A stretch of 64,000 nucleotides of DNA from DATAEE01 sp963725145 (GCA_963725145.1 CAVRXL010000010.1:186001-250000), one strand, 5' to 3'; shown: positions 12,123 to 20,435, counted from the first letter of the stretch. Translations and numbers: made by a program. The notes: generated by a model from the sequence alone, not told the origin.

Positions 12123-12825
12123 CGCGCGAACCGGCACCCCCCCTCGACTTCGCTCGGGGCAAGCCGCCGCCCACGCGCACCATCCTGCGCAGGCGCATCA
12201 CTTCGATTCGCTCGAGCAACAGCAGGAAGCCTCGACGCTCGGCATGTGGGTGTTCCTGGCGAACGAGGTGATGTTCTTCGGCGGCCTGCTCATGGCCTAC
12301 CTCGTCTACCGGACCTGGCATCCCGATGCGTTCGCCGCGGGCAGCGCGCACCTCGACATCCCGCTCGGCGCGATCAACACGGCGGTGTTGATCTTCAGCT
12401 CCCTGACGATGGCGCTGGCCGTACACGCGGCGCAGACGAGCTGGCGGCGCGGGCAGATCGTGTTCATCGTCCTGACTATCGTGCTCGGGACGACGTTCCT
12501 CGTCATCAAGGGGTTCGAGTACGCGGACAAGTTCAGGCATCACCTCGTGCCCGGCCCGCACTTCGAGTGGCCCGACGAGAAGCTTCGAGCCCCGGTCCAG
12601 ATGTTCTATTCGCTGTACTTCGCGCTGACCGGCCTGCACGCGCTTCACATGGTCGTCGGCATCGGGATCATGCTGTGGCTGCTCTGGATGGCGCGCCGCG
12701 GCCGTTTCACGGCCGAGTACTATTCGCCCGTCGAAGTCTCAGGGCTGTACTGGCACTTCGTCGACATCGTCTGGATCTTCCTGTTCCCGCTGCTGTACCT
12801 GATCGGGGCGCACGTAAGGCACTGA
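12115..12825 (+). CDS. coxC: Cytochrome c oxidase subunit III
   Basis: 236 residues from a TTG overlapping the coxA stop. After a long hydrophilic start come about five membrane helices of the subunit III family (LGMWVFLANEVMFFGGLLMA, ... GLHALHMVVGIGIMLWLLW, WHFVDIVWIFLFPLLYL). The N-terminal GTPPRLRSGQAA is encoded by a CCCCTCGACTTCGCTCGGGG hairpin element, so the extension looks acquired. The segment from about residue 28 (HHFDSLEQQQEASTLGMW) is the conserved part. Confidence 0.93.
12140..12159. repeat. Hairpin repeat inside coxC 5' end
   Basis: CCCCTCGACTTCGCTCGGGG can fold as a 6-base stem (CCTCGA with TCGGGG, one G-T pair) closed by a CTTCGC loop. It is in frame and encodes PPRLRSG. 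This is a different stem family from the other palindromes and only one copy was seen here. Confidence 0.6.
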
Positions 12826-12862
12826 ATTCTGAGTTTTGAGTTCTGAGTTGTGAGTTGTGAGA
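12826..12862. repeat. TGAGTT phrase array between coxC and the subunit IV gene
   Basis: Short phrases TCTGAGTT, TTGAGTT and GTGAGTT follow each other directly after the coxC stop and end 3 bases before the next ATG. There is no Shine-Dalgarno except GTGAGAAC. A related array is at 20354-20425. Confidence 0.7.
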
Positions 12863-12865
12863 ACA

Positions 12866-13174
12866 ATGTCTGAGCATATCGTCCCCAGGCGCGTCTACTA
12901 CCTGGTGTTCCTGGCTCTGATGGTCGGAACGGCGGCTACCGTCTGGGTGGCATATCTCGATCTGGGCTTCGCCAATACTGCGGTCGCGATGGGCATCGCC
13001 GTGACGAAGGCCACACTCGTGATCCTGTATTTCATGCACGTCAAGTACAGCTCGCGCCTGACGTGGGTCGTCGTCGCATCCGGTTTCATCTGGCTGGGAA
13101 TCCTGTTCGTGCTCGGCATGAGCGACTACCTGTCGCGGGGATGGATTCCGCAGCCGGGGGTTCCGAGGATCTAG
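12866..13174 (+). CDS. Cytochrome c oxidase subunit IV-type small membrane protein
   Basis: 102 residues and three membrane helices (VYYLVFLALMVGTAATVWVAYL, TAVAMGIAVTKATLVILYFMHVKYS, LTWVVVASGFIWLGILFVLGM). The motif KATLVILYFMHVKYSSRLTW is typical of the prokaryotic cytochrome c oxidase subunit IV family (CoxD/CtaF), an accessory subunit that stabilises the CuB site. ATG at 12866 is chosen over GTG 12857 because the latter lies in the phrase array. It is the last recognisable oxidase gene. Confidence 0.88.
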   Translation: MSEHIVPRRVYYLVFLALMVGTAATVWVAYLDLGFANTAVAMGIAVTKATLVILYFMHVKYSSRLTWVVVASGFIWLGILFVLGMSDYLSRGWIPQPGVPRI

Positions 13175-13220
13175 GTTCTAAGGGTTCTTGGGTTCTTGGG
13201 TTCTTGGGTTCTTGGGTTCT
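13175..13220. repeat. GGTTCTTGG tandem array after the oxidase operon
   Basis: Five copies of GGTTCTTGG-like 9-base units follow the subunit IV stop directly. An open reading frame runs through them but the next gene is better started downstream. Confidence 0.85.
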
Positions 13221-13244
13221 CACCCAGCCGGCGCGCCCAGCGTG

Positions 13245-13886
13245 GTGTCTAAGTTCCGAGAGGCGCCGATCGCAAGCCTGATCACATGTATCGCGGCGGG
13301 CATGATGGCCGGATCGGCCGCCACAATGCTCGCATACCTTCGCACGATTCGCGGGATGAGTGTGCTCGATGCATTCCGAAGCTGGGACATGTGGCTCGTT
13401 ACAGGAGCTGGCGCCGGAGCGCTTCTCGGCGTGCTTCTCTGGACGCTGCTGGCGCCGAGGTCCCGTGTTCGTCGCGCAACGGCGATCCTTGTCGCAATTA
13501 ACTGCCTGGCGTGGCTGTCGTACCTCGTCTTCACGCCTCCGATGCCGGACAGGGAGTTTGACGCGATTATCCGACAGCTGGAAGGACTCGACATCATCCA
13601 TGACGGTCCCTCGATGCTCGCGGGTCGTGAAGCTGGCTTCTGGCCGGTCAACCCGTCGCACCGCTTCTTACAGCTGATGTCGGGACCAGCCATCGGATTC
13701 GCGGAGCTGCACGTGATGCCCGGCAGCGGTACCTTGCCAACTCGTACCGAGTCCTATTGGATCGCAGTCATCGCGTTCGTTCTGTCCACGGCGTGGTGGA
13801 CGACCGACGGCGGGCTGGCCACGTGGGTCCGGTCGGTCTGGAAGCAACGCGTCGTAGCGCGATCTGAGCCCGGAGCTCACTTGTGA
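13245..13886 (+). CDS. Hypothetical membrane protein
   Basis: 213 residues from a GTG (a second GTG at 13242 is equally possible). Membrane segments are at about residues 10-30 (IASLITCIAAGMMAGSAATML), 48-68 (WLVTGAGAGALLGVLLWTLLA) and 76-92, with one near the C-terminus (YWIAVIAFVLSTAWWT). A soluble part of about 90 residues precedes the last helix. No family is recognised. Extending it upstream would add WVLGFLGSWVLG-like sequence from the tandem array, which is not convincing as protein. Its final codons lie inside the left arm of a long inverted repeat. Confidence 0.6.
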   Translation: MSKFREAPIASLITCIAAGMMAGSAATMLAYLRTIRGMSVLDAFRSWDMWLVTGAGAGALLGVLLWTLLAPRSRVRRATAILVAINCLAWLSYLVFTPPMPDREFDAIIRQLEGLDIIHDGPSMLAGREAGFWPVNPSHRFLQLMSGPAIGFAELHVMPGSGTLPTRTESYWIAVIAFVLSTAWWTTDGGLATWVRSVWKQRVVARSEPGAHL

Positions 13887-13989
13887 TTGTCAGTTTGCGT
13901 CGGGCCTCCTCCCAACCACACAGGCGCCCGGATCGAACCCCCAGGCCCGACCGCAAAGTGACAACACAAGTGAGCTCCGGGTTTTGATC
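13861..13989. repeat. Long inverted repeat (about 37-base arms, 37-base loop)
   Basis: The left arm 13870-13906 (CCGGAGCTCACTTGTG... CGGGCC) and right arm 13944-13980 (GGCCCGA... GTGAGCTCCGG) are reverse complements, apart from one base substitution and two single-base gaps. Weaker matches extend to GATC at both ends. The left arm covers the last codons and stop of the upstream gene. The right arm ends just before the next small gene. No T-run follows, so it is not a standard terminator. Confidence 0.85.
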
Positions 13990-14196
13990 ATGGATCTTTG
14001 CTACCACTGCGGCGGAAGACACTGGCTCGCGGCGTCGGTTTTCATCGGTGTCGGGATGATCGCGTGGATCTCGGCTCGCTCTTACCACCATCAAATCCGG
14101 TCCGGAACCGCTCGGGCGCGCGAGCTCCTGTTCCAGACCGTCGTGCTGTATCTCATCTCGACATTTCTTGTCCTGGTCGGCTGGATGGTGCTCTAG
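13990..14196 (+). CDS. Small membrane protein of unknown function
   Basis: 68 residues (MDLCYHCGGRHWLAASVFIG...) with two hydrophobic segments (WLAASVFIGVGMIAWISA and LFQTVVLYLISTFLVLVGWMVL) and a CxxC-GGRH start that might bind metal. It begins ten bases after the right arm of the long inverted repeat. Coding potential is supported by sensible composition and helix pattern. No family is recognised. Confidence 0.5.
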   Translation: MDLCYHCGGRHWLAASVFIGVGMIAWISARSYHHQIRSGTARARELLFQTVVLYLISTFLVLVGWMVL

Positions 14197-14276
14197 GACG
14201 TAAGGTCAGCTTGCGCATGCGGTGGGTAGGGACCTATGCTCCGTACGTCAGGGACCCCCAGCTCAGGAGGATCGTC

Positions 14277-15098
14277 ATGCGCATGTCTTCAACCGTCTTT
14301 ACTGCGATCGTTGTCGGCTCGATGTGCGTGACGGTGGCTTGTAACAAGCCGGCCTCTGACAATGCGGCCGCACCTGCTGCCGCACCCGCAGCGGCGCCGG
14401 CGGCTCAGCCTGCGGCGCCTCCGGGATCTGAACCCGCCGCACCCGCGCCCGCGGCGAGCGCTCCGGCGACACCGACGGCCGCACCCCCGGCGCCCTCGGC
14501 GCCTGCGACCCAGCCCGCTGCGGCGCCAGCTGCGCAGCCCGAGGTCAAACCTGCTCCGCCGCCACCGCCGCCCCCGAAGGTCCACACGTTGAAGGCCGGC
14601 ACACCGCTGAGCGTCTGGACGACCTCGACGCTGTCGACGAAGAGCAACAAGACGGGCGAGACGTTTACCGCGACGCTCGCCGAGCCGATCGTTCACGACG
14701 GCTGGGTGATCGCGAAGAAAGGCGCTCCCGTGCGCGGGGTCATCGTCGAATCCGATGAAGGCGGTCGCGTGAAAGGAACGGCCTCGCTCTCGGTCACGAT
14801 CAACAGCCTGACGCTGGCGGATGGGAGAACGGTCAAGCTCGCGGTGGATTCGGCCGGATCGGCGGCGAAGTCGACCAAGGGCAAGGACGCCAAGAAGATC
14901 GGGATCGCGACGGGCGTCGGCGCGGCGATCGGCGCGATTGCCGGCGGCGGCAGCGGGGCCGCCATCGGCGCCGCGGTCGGCGGCGGTGCCGGCACGGCGC
15001 ACACGCTCGCGACGCACGGCGCGGCCGCCACGATTCCGGCCGAGACCGAGCTGACCTTCGTGCTGCGGGAGCCGATCACGATCAAGCAGGTGCGCTGA
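14277..15098 (+). CDS. Lipoprotein with Ala/Pro-rich linker and glycine-zipper domain
   Basis: 273 residues. A strong Shine-Dalgarno (AGGAGG, 14264-14269) sets the ATG. The signal peptide ends in a lipobox (VTVAC, Cys about 21). It is followed by a ~75-residue linker of Ala and Pro, then a beta-rich domain (KAGTPLSVWTTSTLSTKSNKTG, ...GRVKGTASLSVTINSLTLADG) and a glycine-zipper segment (GVGAAIGAIAGGGSGAAIGA) near the C-terminus. Such proteins sit in the outer membrane or periplasm. The linker would span the periplasm. The precise role is unknown. Confidence 0.8.
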   Translation: MRMSSTVFTAIVVGSMCVTVACNKPASDNAAAPAAAPAAAPAAQPAAPPGSEPAAPAPAASAPATPTAAPPAPSAPATQPAAAPAAQPEVKPAPPPPPPPKVHTLKAGTPLSVWTTSTLSTKSNKTGETFTATLAEPIVHDGWVIAKKGAPVRGVIVESDEGGRVKGTASLSVTINSLTLADGRTVKLAVDSAGSAAKSTKGKDAKKIGIATGVGAAIGAIAGGGSGAAIGAAVGGGAGTAHTLATHGAAATIPAETELTFVLREPITIKQVR

Positions 15099-15333
15099 CA
15101 GGTCGTACCGTCGACTGATGTGCTTGCCTCGGCGATGGTACGATCGGGCCGCTTTGTACGAAACAGACATTGCCGTGTTCACGTCGAGGTCAGTGTTCCA
15201 TTCCCCCCTCATTTGACGTTATCCAAGTACGGAGCGCGCAAGTTAACCCACGCCCCCAGGCGTCCGCTCCGATGTGAGGGTCCCCATGAGGTCCGTGTTG
15301 TGGGCTCCGGCAGCGGCTGAGGGCCAAAAGTCC

Positions 15334-15528
15334 ATGAAGATCGACTTTCAGCAGGCGCTTGGAAGTGCGCTTGCGGAAACCGACCGACTGCGGCGGGAGC
15401 GTGAGCGACTCGCCGACGAGAACGAAGACCTGCGCGCATCCGCGGAGTTCTGGCTCTGGCTGTACGAGCACCAGCTCGCCCGCGCGAACAACGCCGTTCG
15501 AGAGTTGGCGGTACGCTCGACCGTTTGA
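15334..15528 (+). CDS. Small coiled-coil protein, hypothetical
   Basis: 64 residues from ATG (MKIDFQQALGSALAETDRL). The sequence is strongly helical with charged heptads (RLRRERERLADENEDLRAS), which suggests a coiled coil, and ends with an aromatic patch (AEFWLWLYEHQL). An upstream GTG at 15274 would add 20 residues. It ends 18 bases before the -10 of the sigma-factor gene. The 235 bases before it (15099-15333) show no gene or clear repeat. Function unknown. Confidence 0.5.
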   Translation: MKIDFQQALGSALAETDRLRRERERLADENEDLRASAEFWLWLYEHQLARANNAVRELAVRSTV

Positions 15529-15551
15529 AGCACGCGATCGGCAGCTATAAT
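15524..15551 (+). promoter_or_regulatory. Probable promoter of the ECF sigma factor and kinase genes
   Basis: A perfect TATAAT at 15546-15551 lies 37 bases before the sigma-factor ATG. The -35 candidate TTTGAA at 15524-15529 (16-base spacer) is weaker and overlaps the end of the preceding gene. Confidence 0.5.
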
Positions 15552-15552
15552 C

Positions 15553-15576
15553 CCGTAGCGTCACGTCTCGCTACGG
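15553..15576. promoter_or_regulatory. Inverted repeat at the predicted transcription start (possible operator)
   Basis: CCGTAGCG, 8 bases, then CGCTACGG: perfect 8-base arms immediately after TATAAT. It could bind a repressor or form a hairpin at the very 5' end of the transcript. The arms (GTAGCG/CGCTAC) equal the outer edge of the intergenic palindromes, so a degenerate repeat relic is also possible. Confidence 0.55.
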
Positions 15577-15587
15577 CCGAGCTGCCC

Positions 15588-16184
15588 ATGAGTCCGTCGG
15601 AGAGCGACCGGGGTCCAAGGGCGGACTCCGGTCAGATCACACGCCTGCTATCGGCGGTCCGCGACGGCGACCAGGCCGCGCTCGATCTCGTTTTCAACAT
15701 GGTCTATGGCGAGCTGCACACGGCGGCACGCCGGCAGCTCGCGCGCGCCCGCCCGGGGCAGACGCTGAACACGACCGCCCTCGTCCACGAGGCGTATCTC
15801 AAACTAGTCGGCGCCGCTCACGCCGACTGGACGGACCGAGGTCATTTCCTCGCCGTAGCCGCGAAGGCCATGCGGCAGATCATCATCGACTACGCGCGCT
15901 GGGCGTCTCGAAAGAAGCGGGGCGGCGGCATTCACCGAATGACCCTCGACGGCATCGACGTCGCGGACGAGCAGCGCGCCAGCGAGCTGGTGGAGCTCGA
16001 CGCGGCGCTCACGAGGCTCGAGTCGTTCAGCGATCGACTCGCTCGCGTCGTGGAGCTGAGGTTCTTCGCCGGCCTCTCGGTCGAGGAAACCGGAGCGGCG
16101 CTGGGCGCCCCGCCACACCAGATCAAGCGCGAGTGGCGCAAGGCGCGGGCGTTCCTCCTGCAGGCGATGCAGGATTCCGCCTGA
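15588..16184 (+). CDS. ECF-type RNA polymerase sigma factor
   Basis: 198 residues from ATG 15588 (in-frame TTG at 15525 lies upstream of the promoter). Region 2 (AALDLVFNMVYGELHTAARR, with LVHEAYLKLV and the DYARWASRKKRGGG stretch) and region 4 (VVELRFFAGLSVEETGAALG...IKREWRKARAFL) are clear. This matches the ECF group found next to Ser/Thr kinases in Acidobacteria and Planctomycetes, where the kinase probably controls the sigma factor in place of an anti-sigma factor. The kinase gene follows 19 bases downstream. Confidence 0.92.
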   Translation: MSPSESDRGPRADSGQITRLLSAVRDGDQAALDLVFNMVYGELHTAARRQLARARPGQTLNTTALVHEAYLKLVGAAHADWTDRGHFLAVAAKAMRQIIIDYARWASRKKRGGGIHRMTLDGIDVADEQRASELVELDAALTRLESFSDRLARVVELRFFAGLSVEETGAALGAPPHQIKREWRKARAFLLQAMQDSA

Positions 16185-16203
16185 GCGTTCCCAGGACGTT
16201 CTA

Positions 16204-18996
16204 ATGCCGACGAGGTTCACGCCGGCGGAATGGGCCCGCATCGAGGTGATTCTCGACGACGTGCTGGAGCTCGACCCGCCGGCGCGCGCGGCGGCGATCG
16301 CGCGTGCGTGCGCCGGCGACGACAGGCTGCGCGCGCAGGTCGAATCGCTGGTGGCCGCCGACGCGGGCGGGGACGCGCTGCTCGACACGCCGGCCGTTGA
16401 ATACGCCGCAGGGATCGTCCGGGCAGCGTCCGACGCGGGCGAGGAATTAGCAGACGAGGCGCAGCCGGGCGATCGCATCGGGCCGTACCGCATCATCAGA
16501 GAAATCGGCCGCGGGGGCATGGGCCATGTGTTCCTGGCCGACAGGGCGGACGGCGAGTTCGAGCAGCAGGTCGCGCTCAAGCTGGTCGGCAGCGGATACG
16601 CCGGCAATGAGATTCGCCAGCGGTTCCTGCGGGAACGGCAGATCCTCGCGCGGCTGCATCATCCGAACATCGCCCGCCTGCTCGACGGCGGCATGACGCC
16701 GGACCGCCGGCCGTTCTTCGCGATGGAGTACGTGTCCGGCGAGCCGATCACGCGCTACAGCGACGCGCGTGCACTCGACGTCAACGCGCGGCTCGATCTC
16801 TTCGCCCTCGTCTGCGACGCCGTGCAGTACGCCCACCAGAACCTCGTCGTTCACCGCGATCTGAAACCGTCGAACACGCTCGTCACGCCGGACGGGCAGG
16901 TCAAGCTGCTCGACTTCGGGATCGCGAAGGTCCTGCACGAAGACGATGAGGCGCCATTCGCCACGCTGACGCGGCTCGGCAGCGGGCCGATGACGCCGGA
17001 GTACGCGGCGCCAGAGCAGGTGCGCGGCGAGCCGGTGACGACCGCGACGGACGTCTACGCGCTCGGGGCGCTGGCCTATGAGCTCCTGACCGGCCGAGGG
17101 CCACACGAGCTGGAGCGCCGGACGGCGGCCGAGGTCGAGCGTGCGATCGTCGAGCGCGATGTCGTGCGGCCGTCGTCGGTGGTGTCCCGGAACGGTGGCG
17201 GGACGGTCGTCGGAGGGGCCGGTGCGATTGCGAAGGCGCGGGGGACTGAGCCGGCTCGCCTGCGCCGAAAGCTCCGGGGCGATCTCGACACCATCGTGAT
17301 GCAGGCGCTCCAGAAGGACCCGGCGCGCCGCTACGCGTCCGCCGGAGCCCTCGTGGAGGACGTGCGCAGGTACCGCGACGGTCGCCCGATCGCCGCCCGC
17401 CGGGACTCCGTGCGGTACCGTGCCGGCAAGTTCGTGCGGCGTCACGCGATCGGCGTCGCGGCGACCGGACTCGTGCTCGCGGCGCTCGTCGCGGGATTGA
17501 TAGGAACGGCCTGGCAAGCGGGTGTCGCGTCCAGGGAGGCGGCCAAGGCGAACGAGGTGAGCCGCTTCCTCGCCGGCCTCTTCGCGGTGGCGGATCCGGC
17601 GCGGACCAACGCCGCGCAGATCACCGCGCGGGAACTGCTCGACCGCGGTGCGACCCGCATCGAAACCGATCTGGCAGGCCAGCCAGACGTCCAGGCCGAG
17701 ATGATGCTCCTCCTCGGCCGGATCTATCGCGAGCTCGGCGTCTACGACCGCGCGCGGCCTCTGCTCGAGCGATCGCTCGAGCTGCGACAAACCAGATTCG
17801 GACCGGAAGATGTCCAGGCGGCCTCCGTGATGGCGGAGCTCGGGCGTCTCTGGCTCGACATGGGCCGTCCCGAGGATGCCGAACGGCTGCACCGCGAGAC
17901 GCTGGCGCTGCGTCGCCGCCTGCTCGGGCCGAATCATCCGGACGTCGGCAGGACCCTGCGCGACCTGGCGACGGTGTTGAACAGCCGGGGCAAATATGAC
18001 GAGGCCGAGAGGCTTCAACGCGAGGCGCTGGCGCTGAGTGAGCGCGAGTTCGGCCCCGAACACGCGGAGGTCGCCAGCGATCTCGAGGGCCTGCAGTCGA
18101 TTCTCCGCGCCCGCGGCCAGTGGGAGCCTGCGGTCGTCGCGGCGCGGCAGGTGCTCGCCATCCGCCTGAAGGTGCTCGGTCCCGACCATCTCGAGACCGC
18201 CACCGCCATGAACAACCTGGCGATCCTGCATCGCGAGCGATGGGAGCTGGCGGAAGCGGAGCGGCTGTACCGGGAAGTCCTGGCCTTCGATCTCCGTCGG
18301 CTGGGCGAGGTGCATCCCTACACGGCGACCGTGTCGAACAACCTCGCGTTCGTGCTGAGGGACCGCGGGCAGTACGACGAGGCCGAGCGGCTCTTCCGCT
18401 CTGCGCTGGACATCGACTATCGGCTGTACGGGCGCGAGCATCCCAACGTGGCCACGGTGCTCAACAACCTCGCCAGCGTGCTCTCGGCCAAGGGCAACTA
18501 CGACGAATCCGAGCGCCACTCACGGGAATCGCTCGCGATGATCCGGAAGGTCTACGGCGATGAAGATTGGCGCGTCGGTATGGTCCAGGGCGCCCTCGCC
18601 GGCGTGCTGAGCGCGCGGCGCGACGCCGGCGCCGAGGCGCTCTATCGGGAGGCGCTGGCGCGGCTGGAACGGTCGCTCGCGCCGACCAGTCCGACCCTCG
18701 AGCCCGTTCTGATTGGTCTGGGCCAACATCTGACCACCGGAGGCGCCGCCAACCAGGCGGAACCGTTGCTTCGTCGTGCGCTGCGTACGCGACTCTCGCG
18801 CCTGGGGGAAAACCACCCCCGCACGGCCGAAGCGCAGGTGAGGCTCGGCGCCTGTCTTGCGGCGCTCGGCCAGCGCGAGGAAGCCTCGACCCTGTTGACC
18901 GCCGGTCACGCCCGCCTGCGGGACGAGCCTCACTTCCGACCCGAAGCGCGAGAGGCCGCGCGCGTGCTCTCGACGTTCCCCTCTGCGGCGAGGTAG
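16204..18996 (+). CDS. Membrane Ser/Thr protein kinase with TPR domain
   Basis: 930 residues. An N-terminal helical segment (about 1-95) leads to a Hanks-type kinase domain with glycine loop (IGRGGMGHVFLA), catalytic Lys126, HRDLKPSN (Asp219) and DFG (Asp237). A membrane helix at about 414-440 (VAATGLVLAALVAGLIGTAW) follows, then TPR repeats of the tetratricopeptide-12 type (repeating LGPNHPDV / LGPDHLETA / YGREHPNVA) to the C-terminus. The arrangement puts the kinase in the cytoplasm and the TPRs outside. It is co-transcribed with the ECF sigma factor, so it is a likely controller of it. All kinase residues are intact. Confidence 0.93.
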   Translation: MPTRFTPAEWARIEVILDDVLELDPPARAAAIARACAGDDRLRAQVESLVAADAGGDALLDTPAVEYAAGIVRAASDAGEELADEAQPGDRIGPYRIIREIGRGGMGHVFLADRADGEFEQQVALKLVGSGYAGNEIRQRFLRERQILARLHHPNIARLLDGGMTPDRRPFFAMEYVSGEPITRYSDARALDVNARLDLFALVCDAVQYAHQNLVVHRDLKPSNTLVTPDGQVKLLDFGIAKVLHEDDEAPFATLTRLGSGPMTPEYAAPEQVRGEPVTTATDVYALGALAYELLTGRGPHELERRTAAEVERAIVERDVVRPSSVVSRNGGGTVVGGAGAIAKARGTEPARLRRKLRGDLDTIVMQALQKDPARRYASAGALVEDVRRYRDGRPIAARRDSVRYRAGKFVRRHAIGVAATGLVLAALVAGLIGTAWQAGVASREAAKANEVSRFLAGLFAVADPARTNAAQITARELLDRGATRIETDLAGQPDVQAEMMLLLGRIYRELGVYDRARPLLERSLELRQTRFGPEDVQAASVMAELGRLWLDMGRPEDAERLHRETLALRRRLLGPNHPDVGRTLRDLATVLNSRGKYDEAERLQREALALSEREFGPEHAEVASDLEGLQSILRARGQWEPAVVAARQVLAIRLKVLGPDHLETATAMNNLAILHRERWELAEAERLYREVLAFDLRRLGEVHPYTATVSNNLAFVLRDRGQYDEAERLFRSALDIDYRLYGREHPNVATVLNNLASVLSAKGNYDESERHSRESLAMIRKVYGDEDWRVGMVQGALAGVLSARRDAGAEALYREALARLERSLAPTSPTLEPVLIGLGQHLTTGGAANQAEPLLRRALRTRLSRLGENHPRTAEAQVRLGACLAALGQREEASTLLTAGHARLRDEPHFRPEAREAARVLSTFPSAAR

Positions 18997-19068
18997 TGGC
19001 CGCCGCCCCCTCCACCGTTCACCGACGTTTCCCCGCCGCTCACCGATAGCCTCGACCCGCGGCCGACC

Positions 19069-19080
19069 TGTTACGTAACA
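19069..19080. promoter_or_regulatory. 12-base palindrome TGTTACGTAACA upstream of the exporter operon
   Basis: A perfect palindrome, AT-rich against its surroundings, 30 bases before the GTG of the adaptor gene. Its length and position fit an operator for a small dimeric repressor. No regulator gene is adjacent. No clear -10/-35 pair was found. Confidence 0.4.
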
Positions 19081-19110
19081 TTGATCTGGAAGCAGTAAGA
19101 TCGAGGTTTC

Positions 19111-20355
19111 GTGGCCGACCTGAAATCTGAACTCGCATCGCTCAAGATCGATCGGGATTCCCGCGGCGGGAGCGGCCGCGGAGGTCTGTGGATCGCGCTC
19201 GGCATTGCAGTCTTTGCGGTCGCGGGCGGCGGATGGTGGTGGGCGACCCGCGCGCAGGCGGCGACCGTACGGACGGTCGCGGTCGAGGCGCGGTCGGAGG
19301 GCGCAGCGGGGATCCCCGGCGCCGTGCTCAACGCGTCCGGGTACGTCACGGCGCGCCGGCGGGCCACGGTCTCCTCGAAGGTCACGGGCAAGGTGATCGA
19401 GAACAACGTCGAGGAAGGCATGGCGGTCAAGCGCGGGCAGGTGCTCGCCCGGCTCGACGACTCGCAGACGCGCGCGGAGCTCGCCCTGGCCGAGTCGCAG
19501 CTCACGTCGGCGCGCCGAGCCGGCGCCGAGATCGAGGTTCGCATCCGCGAGGCGGATCTCACGCTCAAGCGGCAGAGGCAGCTCGCCAAGGAAGGCGTCA
19601 TCGGCCAGGCCGATCTCGACGCCGCCGAAGCGCAGCTCGAGTCGCTGCGCGCGCGGCTGGCGGTGACGGCCCAGGAGATTGAAGTCGCGGAGCGGATGGT
19701 CACGATCCGCCAGACCGATCTGAACGACATGGTCATCCGCGCGCCGTTCGACGGCGTGGCGATATCGAAAGATGCGCAGCCGGGCGAGATGGTGTCGCCC
19801 GTCTCTGCCGGCGGCGGCTTCACCCGGACCGGCATCTCGACGATCGTGGACATGTCGTCGCTCGAAATCGAAGTCGACGTCAGCGAGGCGTACATCAACC
19901 GTGTCAGCGATCGCCAGCCGGTGACGGCGGTGCTGGATGCGTATCCCGACTGGCGGATTCCGGCGCGCGTCATCACGACGGTGCCGACCGCCGATCGCCA
20001 GAAGGCGACCGTGCTTGTGCGAATCGCGTTTGAAAAGCTCGACCCGCGCATCCTGCCGGACATGGGCGTCAAGGTCGCGTTCCATTCGGCCCGGCCGGCG
20101 GCAACCGAAACGGCCGCCGCGGCGGCGCCCACCCAGGCGCGCCTGCTCGTGCCGAAGGCCGCGGTGCGCAAAGTGGAGGGACGCGACGTCGTTTTCGTCC
20201 TCAGGGAGGACCGCGTCGAGCGCCGCGCCGTACGGGTCGGCACCTCGGAGGGCGATCGCATCGAGATCGTCTCGGGCGTCACCGCCGGCGAGCACGTGGT
20301 CGTCGAAGGACCACCGGAACTGACTGACGGATCGAAGGTGCGGGTGCAATCGTAG
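19111..20355 (+). CDS. Periplasmic adaptor (membrane fusion) protein of an ABC exporter
   Basis: 414 residues from GTG. An N-terminal membrane anchor (LWIALGIAVFAVAGGGWWW) precedes a lipoyl half-motif, an alpha-helical hairpin (about 125-195), and beta-barrel and proximal domains (HlyD/MacA/RND adaptor fold: VTGKVIENNVEEGMAVKRGQVLARLDDS, VIRAPFDGVAISKDAQPGEMVSP). It is followed by an ATPase and two FtsX-type permeases, so it is the MacA-like partner of a tripartite exporter. No outer-membrane channel gene lies in the cluster. Confidence 0.9.
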   Translation: MADLKSELASLKIDRDSRGGSGRGGLWIALGIAVFAVAGGGWWWATRAQAATVRTVAVEARSEGAAGIPGAVLNASGYVTARRRATVSSKVTGKVIENNVEEGMAVKRGQVLARLDDSQTRAELALAESQLTSARRAGAEIEVRIREADLTLKRQRQLAKEGVIGQADLDAAEAQLESLRARLAVTAQEIEVAERMVTIRQTDLNDMVIRAPFDGVAISKDAQPGEMVSPVSAGGGFTRTGISTIVDMSSLEIEVDVSEAYINRVSDRQPVTAVLDAYPDWRIPARVITTVPTADRQKATVLVRIAFEKLDPRILPDMGVKVAFHSARPAATETAAAAAPTQARLLVPKAAVRKVEGRDVVFVLREDRVERRAVRVGTSEGDRIEIVSGVTAGEHVVVEGPPELTDGSKVRVQS

Positions 20356-20425
20356 TTTTGAGTAGTGAGGGGAGCGCGGGCCTCTCAGGCCCGCGGGTTC
20401 TGAGCTTTGAGTCTGGAGTGGAGAA
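20354..20425. repeat. TGAG phrase array with a palindrome inserted in it
   Basis: Phrases TTTTGAGTAGTGAG and TTCTGAGCTTTGAGTCTGGAG flank the palindrome CGCGGGCCTCTCAGGCCCGCG minus its ends (20375-20395). The palindrome appears to interrupt the phrase array between the adaptor and ATPase genes. Confidence 0.75.
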
Positions 20426-20435
20426 GAGAGAGAAC

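Noticed and set aside
13188..13244. N-terminal extension WVLGFLGSWVLG of the 13245 gene
   Set aside because: Encoded entirely by the GGTTCTTGG tandem array, which contains no initiation signal. A downstream GTG is preferred.
13907..13943. tRNA-like GGTTCGATCC on the minus strand
   Set aside because: It lies in the loop of the long inverted repeat. The T-stem does not pair and no acceptor, D or anticodon arm can be formed.
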